A DNA stretch of 10,898 nucleotides from Actinomycetes bacterium (GTDB lineage Bacteria; Actinomycetota; Actinomycetes; Actinomycetales; Cellulomonadaceae), in contig JAEWCA010000230.1 of assembly GCA_023390875.1 (NCBI GenBank), positions 1 to 10,898 on the forward strand, written 5' to 3'. This document shows, one piece after another, positions 1-6,511 of this stretch. Each line of letters opens with the position of its first letter. The first letter of the stretch is position 1. The notes beneath the pieces were generated by a model, which saw nothing but the letters and a program-made list of their open reading frames with translations, was not told the origin of the DNA and did not search any database. The position numbers and the translations under genes are program-made.

Positions 1-1240
1 GCCGTCCCGCGGGCACGGGTTCAGGGACCGCGGCCGGTGCCGGGGGTGCGCCCTCGGGCGGCGCGGGTGCCCGACCGGCGTCGCGGACGATGCCGACCTC
101 GCGTCCGAACGCGCGCAGCGCACGCCACCACGTCGCGTCGGTCATCAGCTCGGGCGCCCGGGAGTTCGTCGCCGTCTGCAGCCGGCGTCCCATGTCCGGG
201 ACCACCGTCGACAGCAGCGGTCCGGGAGACAGGCGGCGTGCCGTCTCCGGCTGCACCTCGTCGAGCCGGGACACGCGGTTGAGCAGCACGTGCACACCCT
301 CGGGCTTGCGTACCTGCAGCGACTCCCACCAGCCGAGGTTGCGCCGCAGCGCGCGGATGCTCACCAGGTCGGGGGTCGCGACGCAGACGACCTCGTCGGC
401 GATCTCGACCACCGGGGCCTGCAGGGGGGTGCCGTGGCCGCCCACGTCGACCAGCACGAGGTCGTACTGCTGGCGGAGGAGGCCGATGATCTGGCGGACG
501 GACGCCGGCGTGACCCATTCGACGTCGCGCACGTCCTCCGGTGGGAGGAGGAGGTGCAGACCGGACTCGTGCTCGAAGACGGCGTCGGCCACGGTCCGCA
601 CCGACAGGTCCTGCGACACCTTCGCGAGGTCCGCGACGGACGTGCGGTGCCGGGCCTCGACGAGGCTCGTCACGTCGCCCTTCTCGAGATCCAGGTCGAC
701 GACGAGCACCTTGTGGTTCGGCAGCTCACGTCGCACGTCCCACGCCAGGTGGGTCGTGACGGTCGTGGTGCCCACACCGCCCTTGGTGCCGGCCATCGCG
801 ACGACGGTCGCTCGGCCGCGCGGGCCGCCGCCCTCCCCGCCGGCGCTCATCAGGAGCGTCTGCATGTGCCGCGACCAGTCCAGGGCGGTGACGATGCGCT
901 GCTGCACGTCGGCGAACGACAGCGGGTAGGCCAGCACGCCACGGGCTCCCGCGTCCATCGCGGCGGAGAGCGTCTCGGGGTCGGAGTCGCTCGTGACGAC
1001 CACCGCGACGGTCCCGGGGCGGCGCAGACCCAGGTCGCGGATCACCTGGTGCACGGGCTCGGGGCCCAGCAGGTCGTGCACCAGCACCAGGTTCGGCTCG
1101 TGGTTGAGCACGAGCTCGGCCATCTCGGTGGTGGTCTCGGCGACGCCGACGACCTCCACGTCGGCTGCCTCGGACAGCTGCGAGCGCAGCTCGTAGGCGA
1201 GCGACTGGTCTGCGCAACCCAGGACGACGGTTCCGGCCAT
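1..1240 (-). CDS. cpaE: CpaE/TadZ-type Tad pilus ATPase, 3' end outside window
   Basis: This encodes a pilus-assembly ATPase of the CpaE/TadZ family, thought to act at the cytoplasmic face of the membrane to place the Tad (Flp) secretion machine at the cell pole. The frame is open to the left edge of the window, giving about 413 residues with no stop. Residues 1 to about 125 form a degenerate response-regulator-like domain. A MinD-like ATPase domain follows, with a deviant P-loop KGGVGTTT starting at K153, the LVVDLDLEKGD strand with D182 and D184, and a Walker B-like LVLVDVGG with D265. The usual second P-loop lysine is Thr158, which fits the description of TadZ as an atypical ATPase. The visible end is a Pro/Ala-rich tail. 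The start ATG shares one base with the cpaB stop (TGATG), indicating translational coupling. The motor (cpaF/tadA) and tadB/tadC are expected beyond the left edge but are not seen. Confidence 0.9.
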   Translation of the reverse strand, partial: MAGTVVLGCADQSLAYELRSQLSEAADVEVVGVAETTTEMAELVLNHEPNLVLVHDLLGPEPVHQVIRDLGLRRPGTVAVVVTSDSDPETLSAAMDAGARGVLAYPLSFADVQQRIVTALDWSRHMQTLLMSAGGEGGGPRGRATVVAMAGTKGGVGTTTVTTHLAWDVRRELPNHKVLVVDLDLEKGDVTSLVEARHRTSVADLAKVSQDLSVRTVADAVFEHESGLHLLLPPEDVRDVEWVTPASVRQIIGLLRQQYDLVLVDVGGHGTPLQAPVVEIADEVVCVATPDLVSIRALRRNLGWWESLQVRKPEGVHVLLNRVSRLDEVQPETARRLSPGPLLSTVVPDMGRRLQTATNSRAPELMTDATWWRALRAFGREVGIVRDAGRAPAPPEGAPPAPAAVPEPVPAGR

Positions 1241-1968
1241 CAGCCGTTCACCCCTTCCGGCACGGCCTCGCCGCCGAGGTTCGAGGCGTCGAAGTCGTCC
1301 TGCTCCCCGGTGCGGTCCTCGCCCTGCCCGGTGGGGAGGCCGACCAGTCGCACCTCTTCGGCGAACGCCGACGCGTACGTCACCGCGAGCGCGTCGTTGG
1401 GCTCGAGGGCGAGCGTGACCGGCACGACGTTCGACTGTCCCGTGGGGCTGTCGGCGTCGACCTCGACCTGGCTGCCCCGCACGGAGACCACCCGGACGTT
1501 CTCGACCAGGACGCGGACCTGCTTCGGCAGACCTGGTACGTCGGCGAACACGGCGTAGATGTCGACGCGGTCGCCCGGTCTGACGCGGTCCGCGACGCCC
1601 GTGACCTCGTCGACGTTGATCGCGATCTCGCGCTCGGTCGGGCTCAGGTCGGACGGGGGGACGAGCAGGTCCGACGTGAGCATCGTGCCCTTCTCCAGGT
1701 TCACGCCGACCTTGCGGCCGACCAGGTCCTGCTCGGAGACCTTCGCCGAGGCCGAGACCCAGCGAGCGGGCACCCGGTCGGCGACCAGCGCCGACGCGTC
1801 GAGCGTCGTGTAGGCAGGCAGCGCGTCGGCGGTGCGGTAGACCGTCACCATCGACCCGACCTGCGAGGACACGTTGCCGACGTACGCGGCGACCAGGAAG
1901 AACACGACGACCGCGAGGACCGCCGACAGCAGGATGAACAGGATGCCGCGTCGCTGGCGGGGGTTCAC
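1240..1968 (-). CDS. cpaB: CpaB/RcpC-family Tad pilus assembly protein (SAF domain)
   Basis: This is a 242-residue membrane-anchored pilus assembly protein. Residues 8-29 form one transmembrane helix. A SAF domain covers about residues 40-105, and an RcpC-type domain follows with an EIAINVDEVTG stretch and RPGDRVDIYAV near residues 113-140. The last 25 residues or so are acidic. In diderms CpaB works with the secretin CpaC. Actinobacteria have no outer membrane or secretin, so here it probably contacts the cell wall or inner-membrane parts of the machine (inference). I chose the GTG at 1968 because AGGAGA lies 6 bases upstream and the membrane helix begins a few residues later. A longer frame to 2061 would only add an Arg/Pro-rich stretch inside the preceding gene. 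The GTG overlaps the stop of that gene as GTGA, and its own stop overlaps the cpaE start. Confidence 0.9.
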   Translation of the reverse strand: MNPRQRRGILFILLSAVLAVVVFFLVAAYVGNVSSQVGSMVTVYRTADALPAYTTLDASALVADRVPARWVSASAKVSEQDLVGRKVGVNLEKGTMLTSDLLVPPSDLSPTEREIAINVDEVTGVADRVRPGDRVDIYAVFADVPGLPKQVRVLVENVRVVSVRGSQVEVDADSPTGQSNVVPVTLALEPNDALAVTYASAFAEEVRLVGLPTGQGEDRTGEQDDFDASNLGGEAVPEGVNG

Positions 1969-2786
1969 AGGTGGTCTCCTCGACGGTTGTCGGCCTGGGG
2001 GCGGCGCAGGTGGCAGAACGGACAGAACGGTGTGACGAGGACGACCCCGCACGTCGGGCACGAGCCGTTGGCGGTCGGCAGCCGGACCCCGCCCATGTCG
2101 GGCAGGGCGACGACCTCGACGGCGCGACGGCTGCCCACCCGGGCGGTGAGGTCCACGTGCAGTGCCGGCACGTCGACGAACCGTCGGGCGCCGCTGTCGC
2201 GCAGGACGTGAGCGCGCGCCTTCTCGGGGACGCCCGCGAGGCCGCCGCAGTACACGGCGTCCCGCGCCGTCGCGCCGGTGCTCGGCCCGGCGGTGTCCGA
2301 CGCGCCCGCGACCGGGTGCACGCCGGGCCGGTCACCCGCGAGCGTGACCAGGAACCCGGCACCACCTGGTCCCCAGGAGCGCAGGTGCTGCCCGACGGAC
2401 GGGGCGGGGTCCTCCAGGCGTGCGACGCTGGGCGTCCAGACCGCGTCCCAGGTCCCGGCGACGAGGCTGTCGAACAGCGCGACGGTGTAGGCCGGCTCGA
2501 GCTTCGCCTGGGCTGCCTGGGTGGCCAGCAGGAGCAGCGCCGCCGGGCCGTTCGGGAGGGCTCGCCACGCGACGGCGACCCCCGTGTCGGAGAGAGCGGC
2601 CGCCTGCCGACGCACGAGCACCTCGTTCCGACGCTCGCCCAGCAGCAGCGCGTGGGTGGCGCCGCCGACCGCCTCCGTCCCGCCCGCGAGGTCCTGCGGG
2701 TCGACGACGGTCGTGCCGTAGCGGCTCGCCAGCTCCTGGTTCGCGGGTGCTGCCGCGAGCAGGGCCGCGACGGCGACCTGTGGCAT
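1965..2786 (-). CDS. Hypothetical protein with C-terminal zinc ribbon, first gene of Tad operon
   Basis: I do not recognise the family of this 273-residue protein. The first 240 residues are Ala/Val/Leu-rich with many charged residues and no convincing membrane helix or signal peptide, so it is probably cytoplasmic. The extreme C-terminus has a clear four-cysteine zinc ribbon: C243 and C246 (CPTC), then eight residues, then C255 and C258 (CPFC), followed by a basic, polar tail. The start ATG has GGGGAGA six bases upstream. The stop overlaps the GTG of cpaB as GTGA, so it is translated together with the pilus genes and should belong to the same process. A regulatory or adaptor role binding protein or nucleic acid through the ribbon is only a guess. 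The gene call is firm; the function is unknown. Confidence 0.85.
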   Translation of the reverse strand: MPQVAVAALLAAAPANQELASRYGTTVVDPQDLAGGTEAVGGATHALLLGERRNEVLVRRQAAALSDTGVAVAWRALPNGPAALLLLATQAAQAKLEPAYTVALFDSLVAGTWDAVWTPSVARLEDPAPSVGQHLRSWGPGGAGFLVTLAGDRPGVHPVAGASDTAGPSTGATARDAVYCGGLAGVPEKARAHVLRDSGARRFVDVPALHVDLTARVGSRRAVEVVALPDMGGVRLPTANGSCPTCGVVLVTPFCPFCHLRRPQADNRRGDHL

Positions 2787-2875
2787 GGATGTCTCCCCGA
2801 GATGGCGCGGTCCGACTGCGGAGGTGGCTCGTCGCCGGTGCGCCGACGGCGCCTGACCTGCGACGATTGCCGCCT

Positions 2876-2901
2876 CCCCGGGTCGGACCCGATGCCCGGG
2901 G
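2876..2901. promoter_or_regulatory. Hairpin with alternative pairing in the Tad operon leader
   Basis: CCCCGGG (2876-2882) pairs with CCCGGGG (2895-2901) around a 12-base loop. An inner hairpin, CGGGT (2879-2883) with ACCCG (2887-2891), uses part of the same left arm, so the two cannot form fully together. If the promoter at 2916-2944 is right, this structure lies within the first bases of the minus-strand transcript. A second small hairpin, GCGCC/GGCGC, is at 2840-2852. No known riboswitch consensus was recognised. In such GC-rich DNA some pairing is expected by chance. Confidence 0.4.
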
Positions 2902-2915
2902 AAACAGCGGTGCCG

Positions 2916-2944
2916 ATGATAGGGGAAGTTGTCCGGTATGTCGG
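2916..2944 (-). promoter_or_regulatory. Candidate sigma-70-like promoter of the Tad operon
   Basis: On the minus strand, a -35-like CCGACA (2944-2939) and a -10-like TATCAT (2921-2916) are separated by exactly 17 bases. The predicted start near 2909 would leave a leader of about 120 bases before the ATG at 2786. The -35 element overlaps the start codon of the divergent DUF192 gene, so the two transcription units would be intertwined. The -10 match is good and the -35 match is four of six. No experiment supports it. Confidence 0.5.
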
Positions 2945-3297
2945 TGTGGTGCGGGTTGCAGGTGGACGGCACGACGGTCGCGGAGATCGAGGTTGCCGCC
3001 ACCTGGGTGACGCGGCTGCGGGGGCTGCTCGGGCGCAGATCCCTGCCTGCGGGACTGTGGCTCGAGCCGGAGCGCTCGGTGCACGGCGCGGGCATGCGGG
3101 TGCCGCTCGACGTCGCGGTCCTCGACGGGGACGGCCGCGCTCTCGCGGTGCTCGTGCTGCGGCCGTGGCGAGCCACCAGGCCCCGGACCGGCGGCGTTGC
3201 CGTGCTGGAGGCGCCGCGGGGCAGCTTCGAGCGCTGGGGTCTGGTGCCGGGCAGCGTCGTGCGGCGGGTGCCCCTGCCCGGGCGGCAGAGCGGTTGA
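2938..3297 (+). CDS. DUF192 (UPF0127) family protein
   Basis: This is a 119-residue protein of the DUF192/COG1430 family, whose biochemical role is not established. The family signature is plain: RLRGLLGR near residues 26-33, then SVHGAGMRVPLDVAVLD around residues 47-63 with H49, M53 and D58. A PWRATRPRTGG segment and a VLEAPRGSFERWGL segment near the end are typical of the actinobacterial form. There is no obvious signal peptide. I prefer the ATG at 2938; a TTG at 2929 would sit directly against the AGGGGAA at 2921-2927. The gene is divergent from the Tad operon, with about 150 bases between start codons. DUF192 genes are often found near Tad pilus genes in actinobacteria (recollection), which suggests a shared surface role without proving it. 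Confidence 0.85.
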   Translation: MSVWCGLQVDGTTVAEIEVAATWVTRLRGLLGRRSLPAGLWLEPERSVHGAGMRVPLDVAVLDGDGRALAVLVLRPWRATRPRTGGVAVLEAPRGSFERWGLVPGSVVRRVPLPGRQSG

Positions 3298-3316
3298 TCC
3301 ACTCGTCGATCGTGGG

Positions 3317-3352
3317 CCGTCCGACCGCTCGCCGGACGGGTCCCCGGACCCG
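3317..3352 (+). terminator. Possible hairpin terminator after the DUF192 gene
   Basis: Twenty bases after the stop, CCGTCCG (3317-3323) can pair with CGGACGG (3333-3339) around a 9-base loop. A competing hairpin, CGGGTCC (3337-3343) with GGACCCG (3346-3352), overlaps its right arm. No T-run follows, as is common in this kind of genome. The rest of the gap up to 3487 contains a 10-base palindrome, AGGGGCCCCT, at 3391-3400 and no recognisable -10 element. Confidence 0.35.
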
Positions 3353-3487
3353 GACGGGGCCCGCCGGCACGGGTCCGCGGCGCGACCGCGAGGGGCCCCT
3401 GGACCCATTCGAGTGAAACCTCGGGCCCACCCGATCGGACCAGTCGCGACCCACCATGGGGCGGGGGCCGATCGGAGGAGATCACGC

Positions 3488-3907
3488 ATGGCACTTGCCC
3501 TCAGTGGCCGGGTCGCGCTGGCGACCGCGGGCGTCGGCGCGCTGGGTGGCTTCCTCGGTGGATGGGTGGCCGACGCCAGCAACGACGCGCGCGCGGGCGC
3601 TGCCGTCCAGCTCGTCGTCGTGCTCGTGGCCGTGGCCGTGGCCTGCGGCCTGCTGGTGCGCCGAGCGGTGCTCGTGATGCACCGCGCTCCTCTGCGCACC
3701 TCCGCGGTGCTCGGGGTCGTCCTGGGGTACCTCGCGGACCCCTGGGCGTGGTCGGCGCTGGGTGTGGGCACGGCCGGCTGGCTCGGTGCCGGCGTCGCCG
3801 CGTGGTCGATCGACCTCGCGGGGTGGGTGGGGGCCGGGTGCGCGTCGGTGCTCGCGGCGAGCCGCGGGGCGGCGCGAGCCCGCGAGCAGCTCGGCTACCT
3901 GCGCTGA
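3488..3907 (+). CDS. Small polytopic membrane protein of unknown function
   Basis: This 139-residue hydrophobic protein belongs to no family I recognise. Hydrophobic stretches lie near residues 5-25, 37-57, 70-105 (probably two helices) and 108-123, suggesting four or five membrane spans. The segment between the second and third is positively charged (LLVRRAVLVMHRAPLR). The C-terminus is basic and soluble-looking (RGAARAREQLGYLR). The start is secure: GGAGGAG at 3474-3480 lies seven bases before the ATG. It follows the DUF192 gene by 190 bases with hairpins between, so it is probably its own transcript, and a strong hairpin follows its stop. Nothing ties it to a pathway. High codon bias and the ideal ribosome site support a real gene. 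Confidence 0.75.
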   Translation: MALALSGRVALATAGVGALGGFLGGWVADASNDARAGAAVQLVVVLVAVAVACGLLVRRAVLVMHRAPLRTSAVLGVVLGYLADPWAWSALGVGTAGWLGAGVAAWSIDLAGWVGAGCASVLAASRGAARAREQLGYLR

Positions 3908-3910
3908 GGC

Positions 3911-3934
3911 GACCTGGGTCCGTGGGCCCAGGTC
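3911..3934 (+). terminator. Strong hairpin, likely intrinsic terminator
   Basis: GACCTGGG (3911-3918) pairs perfectly with CCCAGGTC (3927-3934). The stem extends by a T-G wobble and one more C-G pair to about ten pairs closing a four-base loop. It begins four bases after the stop of the small membrane protein and separates it from the next promoter. There is no T-tract, so it may act as a non-canonical GC-rich terminator. Confidence 0.55.
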
Positions 3935-3984
3935 GTGGGACGCGAACGGGTCGCCGGACCCGCCGTGGCCGTGTCGCCCGTTCC

Positions 3985-3990
3985 TAGGGT
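3985..3990 (+). promoter_or_regulatory. Candidate -10 element for the 4015-6955 operon
   Basis: TAGGGT (3985-3990) matches the actinobacterial TANNNT -10 pattern. It sits 24 bases before the GTG at 4015, with GAGGAGG (4001-4007) as ribosome site between them. No convincing -35 box is seen about 17 bases upstream, which is common in this group. A transcript starting near 3997 would carry a very short leader. Confidence 0.4.
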
Positions 3991-4014
3991 GTGCGGTGAC
4001 GAGGAGGTGACCGC

Positions 4015-5886
4015 GTGGAGCGGATCGACGTGAAGGCAGCCGTCGCAGGTGCGGCAGCGGGGATGGCGGCGTACTTCGTGGTGTTCGTCATCGCGGTGCC
4101 GGCGCTCGCCGCGGTGCTCGTGACGGCCGGCCCGCTGGGCGCTGCGGCGGTGATCCTCGCGGCGCAGGCGCTGGTCCTGCTGCTGCTCGGTGCCGGGGTC
4201 GCGGCCGTGGTGCGTCGTCGACGCGGCCTCCTGACCCGGACCTCCGCGATGTCCACCGTGCTCACGGCCGGGGGGTCCGGCCTGGTCGTCGTGCTCGTGC
4301 TCGGGGCGGCCGCCGCGGCGGCGACGGCGGCGCCGGGCCTGACGGGTGCGACCGTGCTCGTCAGCGCCGTGCTGTGGCTCGGCGCTCCCGCGGCCGGCTG
4401 CCTCCTCGTCGCGCCCCGCTCGTCGCCCGCGGCCGCGTACGGGCGTGAGGTCCCTCCCGTGGCCGCCGGACCTGTCGGTACGGAGCATCGTCGTGCCGTC
4501 CTGGCCGCCCTGCGGGGCGACCGTGAGGCCGGCGCCGCGACGCTCGAGGGGCTCGGCGTCACGGTCGTGGCTGCGCTGCTGGTCGCCGCGCTCCTCATGG
4601 TGATGACACCTGCCGGGGCCTGGCTCGGTGACCACGTGCGCGTGGCGCTGTGCCGGATCGTCACGCTCGGGCAGGGTGACTGCGGCACGGCGGCCCCGAT
4701 CGACGCCGAGGCCCACAAGCCTGACGAGCCGTGCGTGCTGAGCACCTCCAACGACGTGCGGGACGTGGGCGTCGACGTCGTCTTCGTGACCGTCAAGGGT
4801 GGCGGCACCATCCGCGTCGAGACGATGTCGGACGGAACGTACCGCGTGTCCATGGAGGGCAGCGGCGGCGCCGGCGCGCAGATCGGCGTGGGCGCGGGTG
4901 CGAGCGTCACGATCGACGACCACGTGTACGGCGGCGAGGCGTCGGCGCAGCTCGCCGGGTACGTGCAGGCCGCCGGCGGAGCGACCTGGGTGGTGGACGA
5001 GGAGGGGAAGAACAAGCTCGTCGACTACCTCAAGAACGAGCGCAACTGGGCCACCGTCCAGGCGACGCTCTCCAGCACGCCGCTCGGTGCACTGGCGTCC
5101 GGGGTGACATGGGCGGCGCACGGCGTGTGGGACTGGATCACCGGGGACGACTACGAGCCGCCGTCTCCTGACGAGCTGTACGGGCAGGTCGGCATCGGCG
5201 GCACCGGCAGCGCGACCGCCGCCGGCATCGTCCAGGGCGCGACCGCCGAGGTCAACGCGGCGACGGCGATCGGGTCGCGGGTGGACGTGGCGACGGGGGC
5301 GACCACGTTGTACTACGTGCAGACGGTCGACGGGTCCGCCTCGGGGAACGTCGGCTACGGCGACAACGGCGGGATCGCGCAGGCCGAGGGTCAGGTCAAG
5401 GTGCTGCTGGCGGTGACCGTCGGGAAGGACGGCACACCCGTGCGCGTGAGCGCGCAGGGCCTGGCGGTGGGCGATGCGCAGGCGACCGCGAGCACCCTGT
5501 TCACCGGCTCGCTCGGCAGCCCCAGCACGTCCGGCGGGTCCCTCTACAACGCGTCCGTCGACCTCACCGGGCCGGAGACCCGTCGCATCGCGCTGGACCT
5601 GCTCCACGCGACCGGCATCGTCCCCTCCGACACCGTCGTGGACCAGGGCAAGGGCGCCTACGATGCGCTGGCGACGTTCACGGACGCGGCCCGGCAGCGC
5701 GGTGTGCTCACCCGGCAGGACGTGACGTCGTCGTCGAACACGTCGTTCGGCATCCAGGGTGGTGGCGAGTTCGGACCCGTCGAGCTGGGCGGGTCGTTCG
5801 AGAACTCCACGAACGGTGTCGACTCGGAGAAGGGGTACTGGTGGGACGGACAGGGATGGCGGTCGTGGGCGGAGTGCGCGGCGTGA
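4015..5886 (+). CDS. Large membrane-anchored surface protein with internal prepilin-like motif
   Basis: This is a 623-residue protein of unknown function. Residues 9-130 hold four hydrophobic helices, with RRRR between the second and third. A basic linker precedes G173-AATLE178 and a hydrophobic helix (about 180-200), which copies the class III (Flp/TadE) prepilin cleavage pattern: Gly before the cut and Glu at +5. The positive-inside rule puts the linker in the cytoplasm and the last 420 residues outside. The exported part has cysteines C213, C223 and C240, then strand-rich, Gly/Ala-rich segments (about 250-330 and 385-490), and ends in a Trp-rich stretch. The segment from ALCRI to SDGTYRVS resembles uncharacterised secreted actinobacterial proteins that usually start directly with the prepilin-like helix (recollection). 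The start GTG has AGGAGG seven bases upstream. Its stop overlaps the next gene by four bases. Gene call is firm; a role in pili or adhesion is inference. Confidence 0.8.
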   Translation: MERIDVKAAVAGAAAGMAAYFVVFVIAVPALAAVLVTAGPLGAAAVILAAQALVLLLLGAGVAAVVRRRRGLLTRTSAMSTVLTAGGSGLVVVLVLGAAAAAATAAPGLTGATVLVSAVLWLGAPAAGCLLVAPRSSPAAAYGREVPPVAAGPVGTEHRRAVLAALRGDREAGAATLEGLGVTVVAALLVAALLMVMTPAGAWLGDHVRVALCRIVTLGQGDCGTAAPIDAEAHKPDEPCVLSTSNDVRDVGVDVVFVTVKGGGTIRVETMSDGTYRVSMEGSGGAGAQIGVGAGASVTIDDHVYGGEASAQLAGYVQAAGGATWVVDEEGKNKLVDYLKNERNWATVQATLSSTPLGALASGVTWAAHGVWDWITGDDYEPPSPDELYGQVGIGGTGSATAAGIVQGATAEVNAATAIGSRVDVATGATTLYYVQTVDGSASGNVGYGDNGGIAQAEGQVKVLLAVTVGKDGTPVRVSAQGLAVGDAQATASTLFTGSLGSPSTSGGSLYNASVDLTGPETRRIALDLLHATGIVPSDTVVDQGKGAYDALATFTDAARQRGVLTRQDVTSSSNTSFGIQGGGEFGPVELGGSFENSTNGVDSEKGYWWDGQGWRSWAECAA

Positions 5887-6509
5887 GGATGCGCACGGTC
5901 GGCGGCGTGCTCACGGCGCTGGGGCTGCTCGTCGGGGCGGGCTGCTCGTCGGACGGGACGCCCGGCCCGCCGTCGGCGAGCGCGACGGCCGGCTCGGCGA
6001 TGGCGCCGACCGGTGCCCCGTCCGACCTGACGCCGGCCACGGGCGAGGGGGACACGGAGCCGATCGGCTCCGTCGCCACCGTCGTGGTGCCGGCCGGCAC
6101 GACGAGCGCTCCGGGGTCGGCCGACGTGCCGGGTTCCGAGCAGCTCGTGCTCCGGATGCCCGACGGCGACGCCCAGGGACTTCCCGCCCTGCAGGTCACC
6201 TGGCAGGAGGACGCCACGGCCGGCGTGCTCGAGCAGTCGTGGTCCACGGAGAACCTCAAGAAGGCGGACAAGGCGGTGTCCGACCTGGTCCGCTCGCCCG
6301 TCGAGTGGCCCGGTTCCCCGCAGTCCGTGGTGACGACCTGGACCGAGACGGTGCCGCTGGCGGCCGGCGGCACGGTCGACGTCGACGCGCTCGCCCTGTG
6401 GGTCGGGGACGACGACGGGTCGGTGGTCTACGCGATCGCCTACGCCCCGGCCGGAGAGCTCGAGGGCTCGAGCTCGCTCGAGTCGCTGCGCACCCTCACC
6501 CTCGGCTGA
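5883..6509 (+). CDS. Predicted lipoprotein of the 4015-6955 operon
   Basis: This encodes a 208-residue secreted lipoprotein. Residues 1-20 form a short signal peptide (basic start, then [12 protein letters not shown]), and C21 is the lipid-attachment cysteine in a relaxed lipobox. A low-complexity Ser/Thr/Ala/Pro/Gly linker runs to about residue 80. A folded domain follows with VTWQED, an amphipathic helix ([13 protein letters not shown]), VVTTWTET, and [12 protein letters not shown] near the end. The layout recalls LpqN/DUF1795-like actinobacterial lipoproteins, though I cannot assign the family. Two starts are possible: GTG at 5883 (GGAG eight bases upstream and a GTGA overlap with the previous stop) or ATG at 5889. 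I prefer 5883; the processed protein is the same. Coupling to the large surface protein suggests that they work together outside the membrane. Confidence 0.85.
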   Translation: MRMRTVGGVLTALGLLVGAGCSSDGTPGPPSASATAGSAMAPTGAPSDLTPATGEGDTEPIGSVATVVVPAGTTSAPGSADVPGSEQLVLRMPDGDAQGLPALQVTWQEDATAGVLEQSWSTENLKKADKAVSDLVRSPVEWPGSPQSVVTTWTETVPLAAGGTVDVDALALWVGDDDGSVVYAIAYAPAGELEGSSSLESLRTLTLG

Positions 6510-6511
6510 TC

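Noticed and set aside
1968..2061. N-terminal extension of cpaB to an ATG at 2061
   Set aside because: It would overlap the upstream gene by nearly 100 bases and place a Pro/Arg-rich stretch before the membrane helix; the GTG at 1968 has an ideal ribosome site.
2787..2937. c-di-GMP or other known riboswitch in the Tad leader
   Set aside because: None of the conserved aptamer core sequences I know is visible; only generic hairpins are present.
1971..3416. 481-codon plus-strand frame opposite the zinc-ribbon gene
   Set aside because: Low-complexity composition, no ribosome site, and it covers a well-supported minus-strand gene and the divergent control region.
4801..5500. Polymorphic toxin or ESX substrate reading of the large surface protein
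   Set aside because: No toxin domain, WXG motif, RHS repeat or adjacent immunity-like gene is visible; the prepilin-like anchor explains the N-terminal half better.
3895..5607. 570-codon minus-strand frame opposite the large surface protein
   Set aside because: His/Arg/Asp-rich nonsense composition; the plus-strand frame has a good ribosome site, membrane helices and coupled neighbours.
5759..6511. Upstream extension of the DUF3592-like gene
   Set aside because: The extension is an Arg-rich shadow of the lipoprotein gene; the ATG at 6512 starts directly before the membrane helix.
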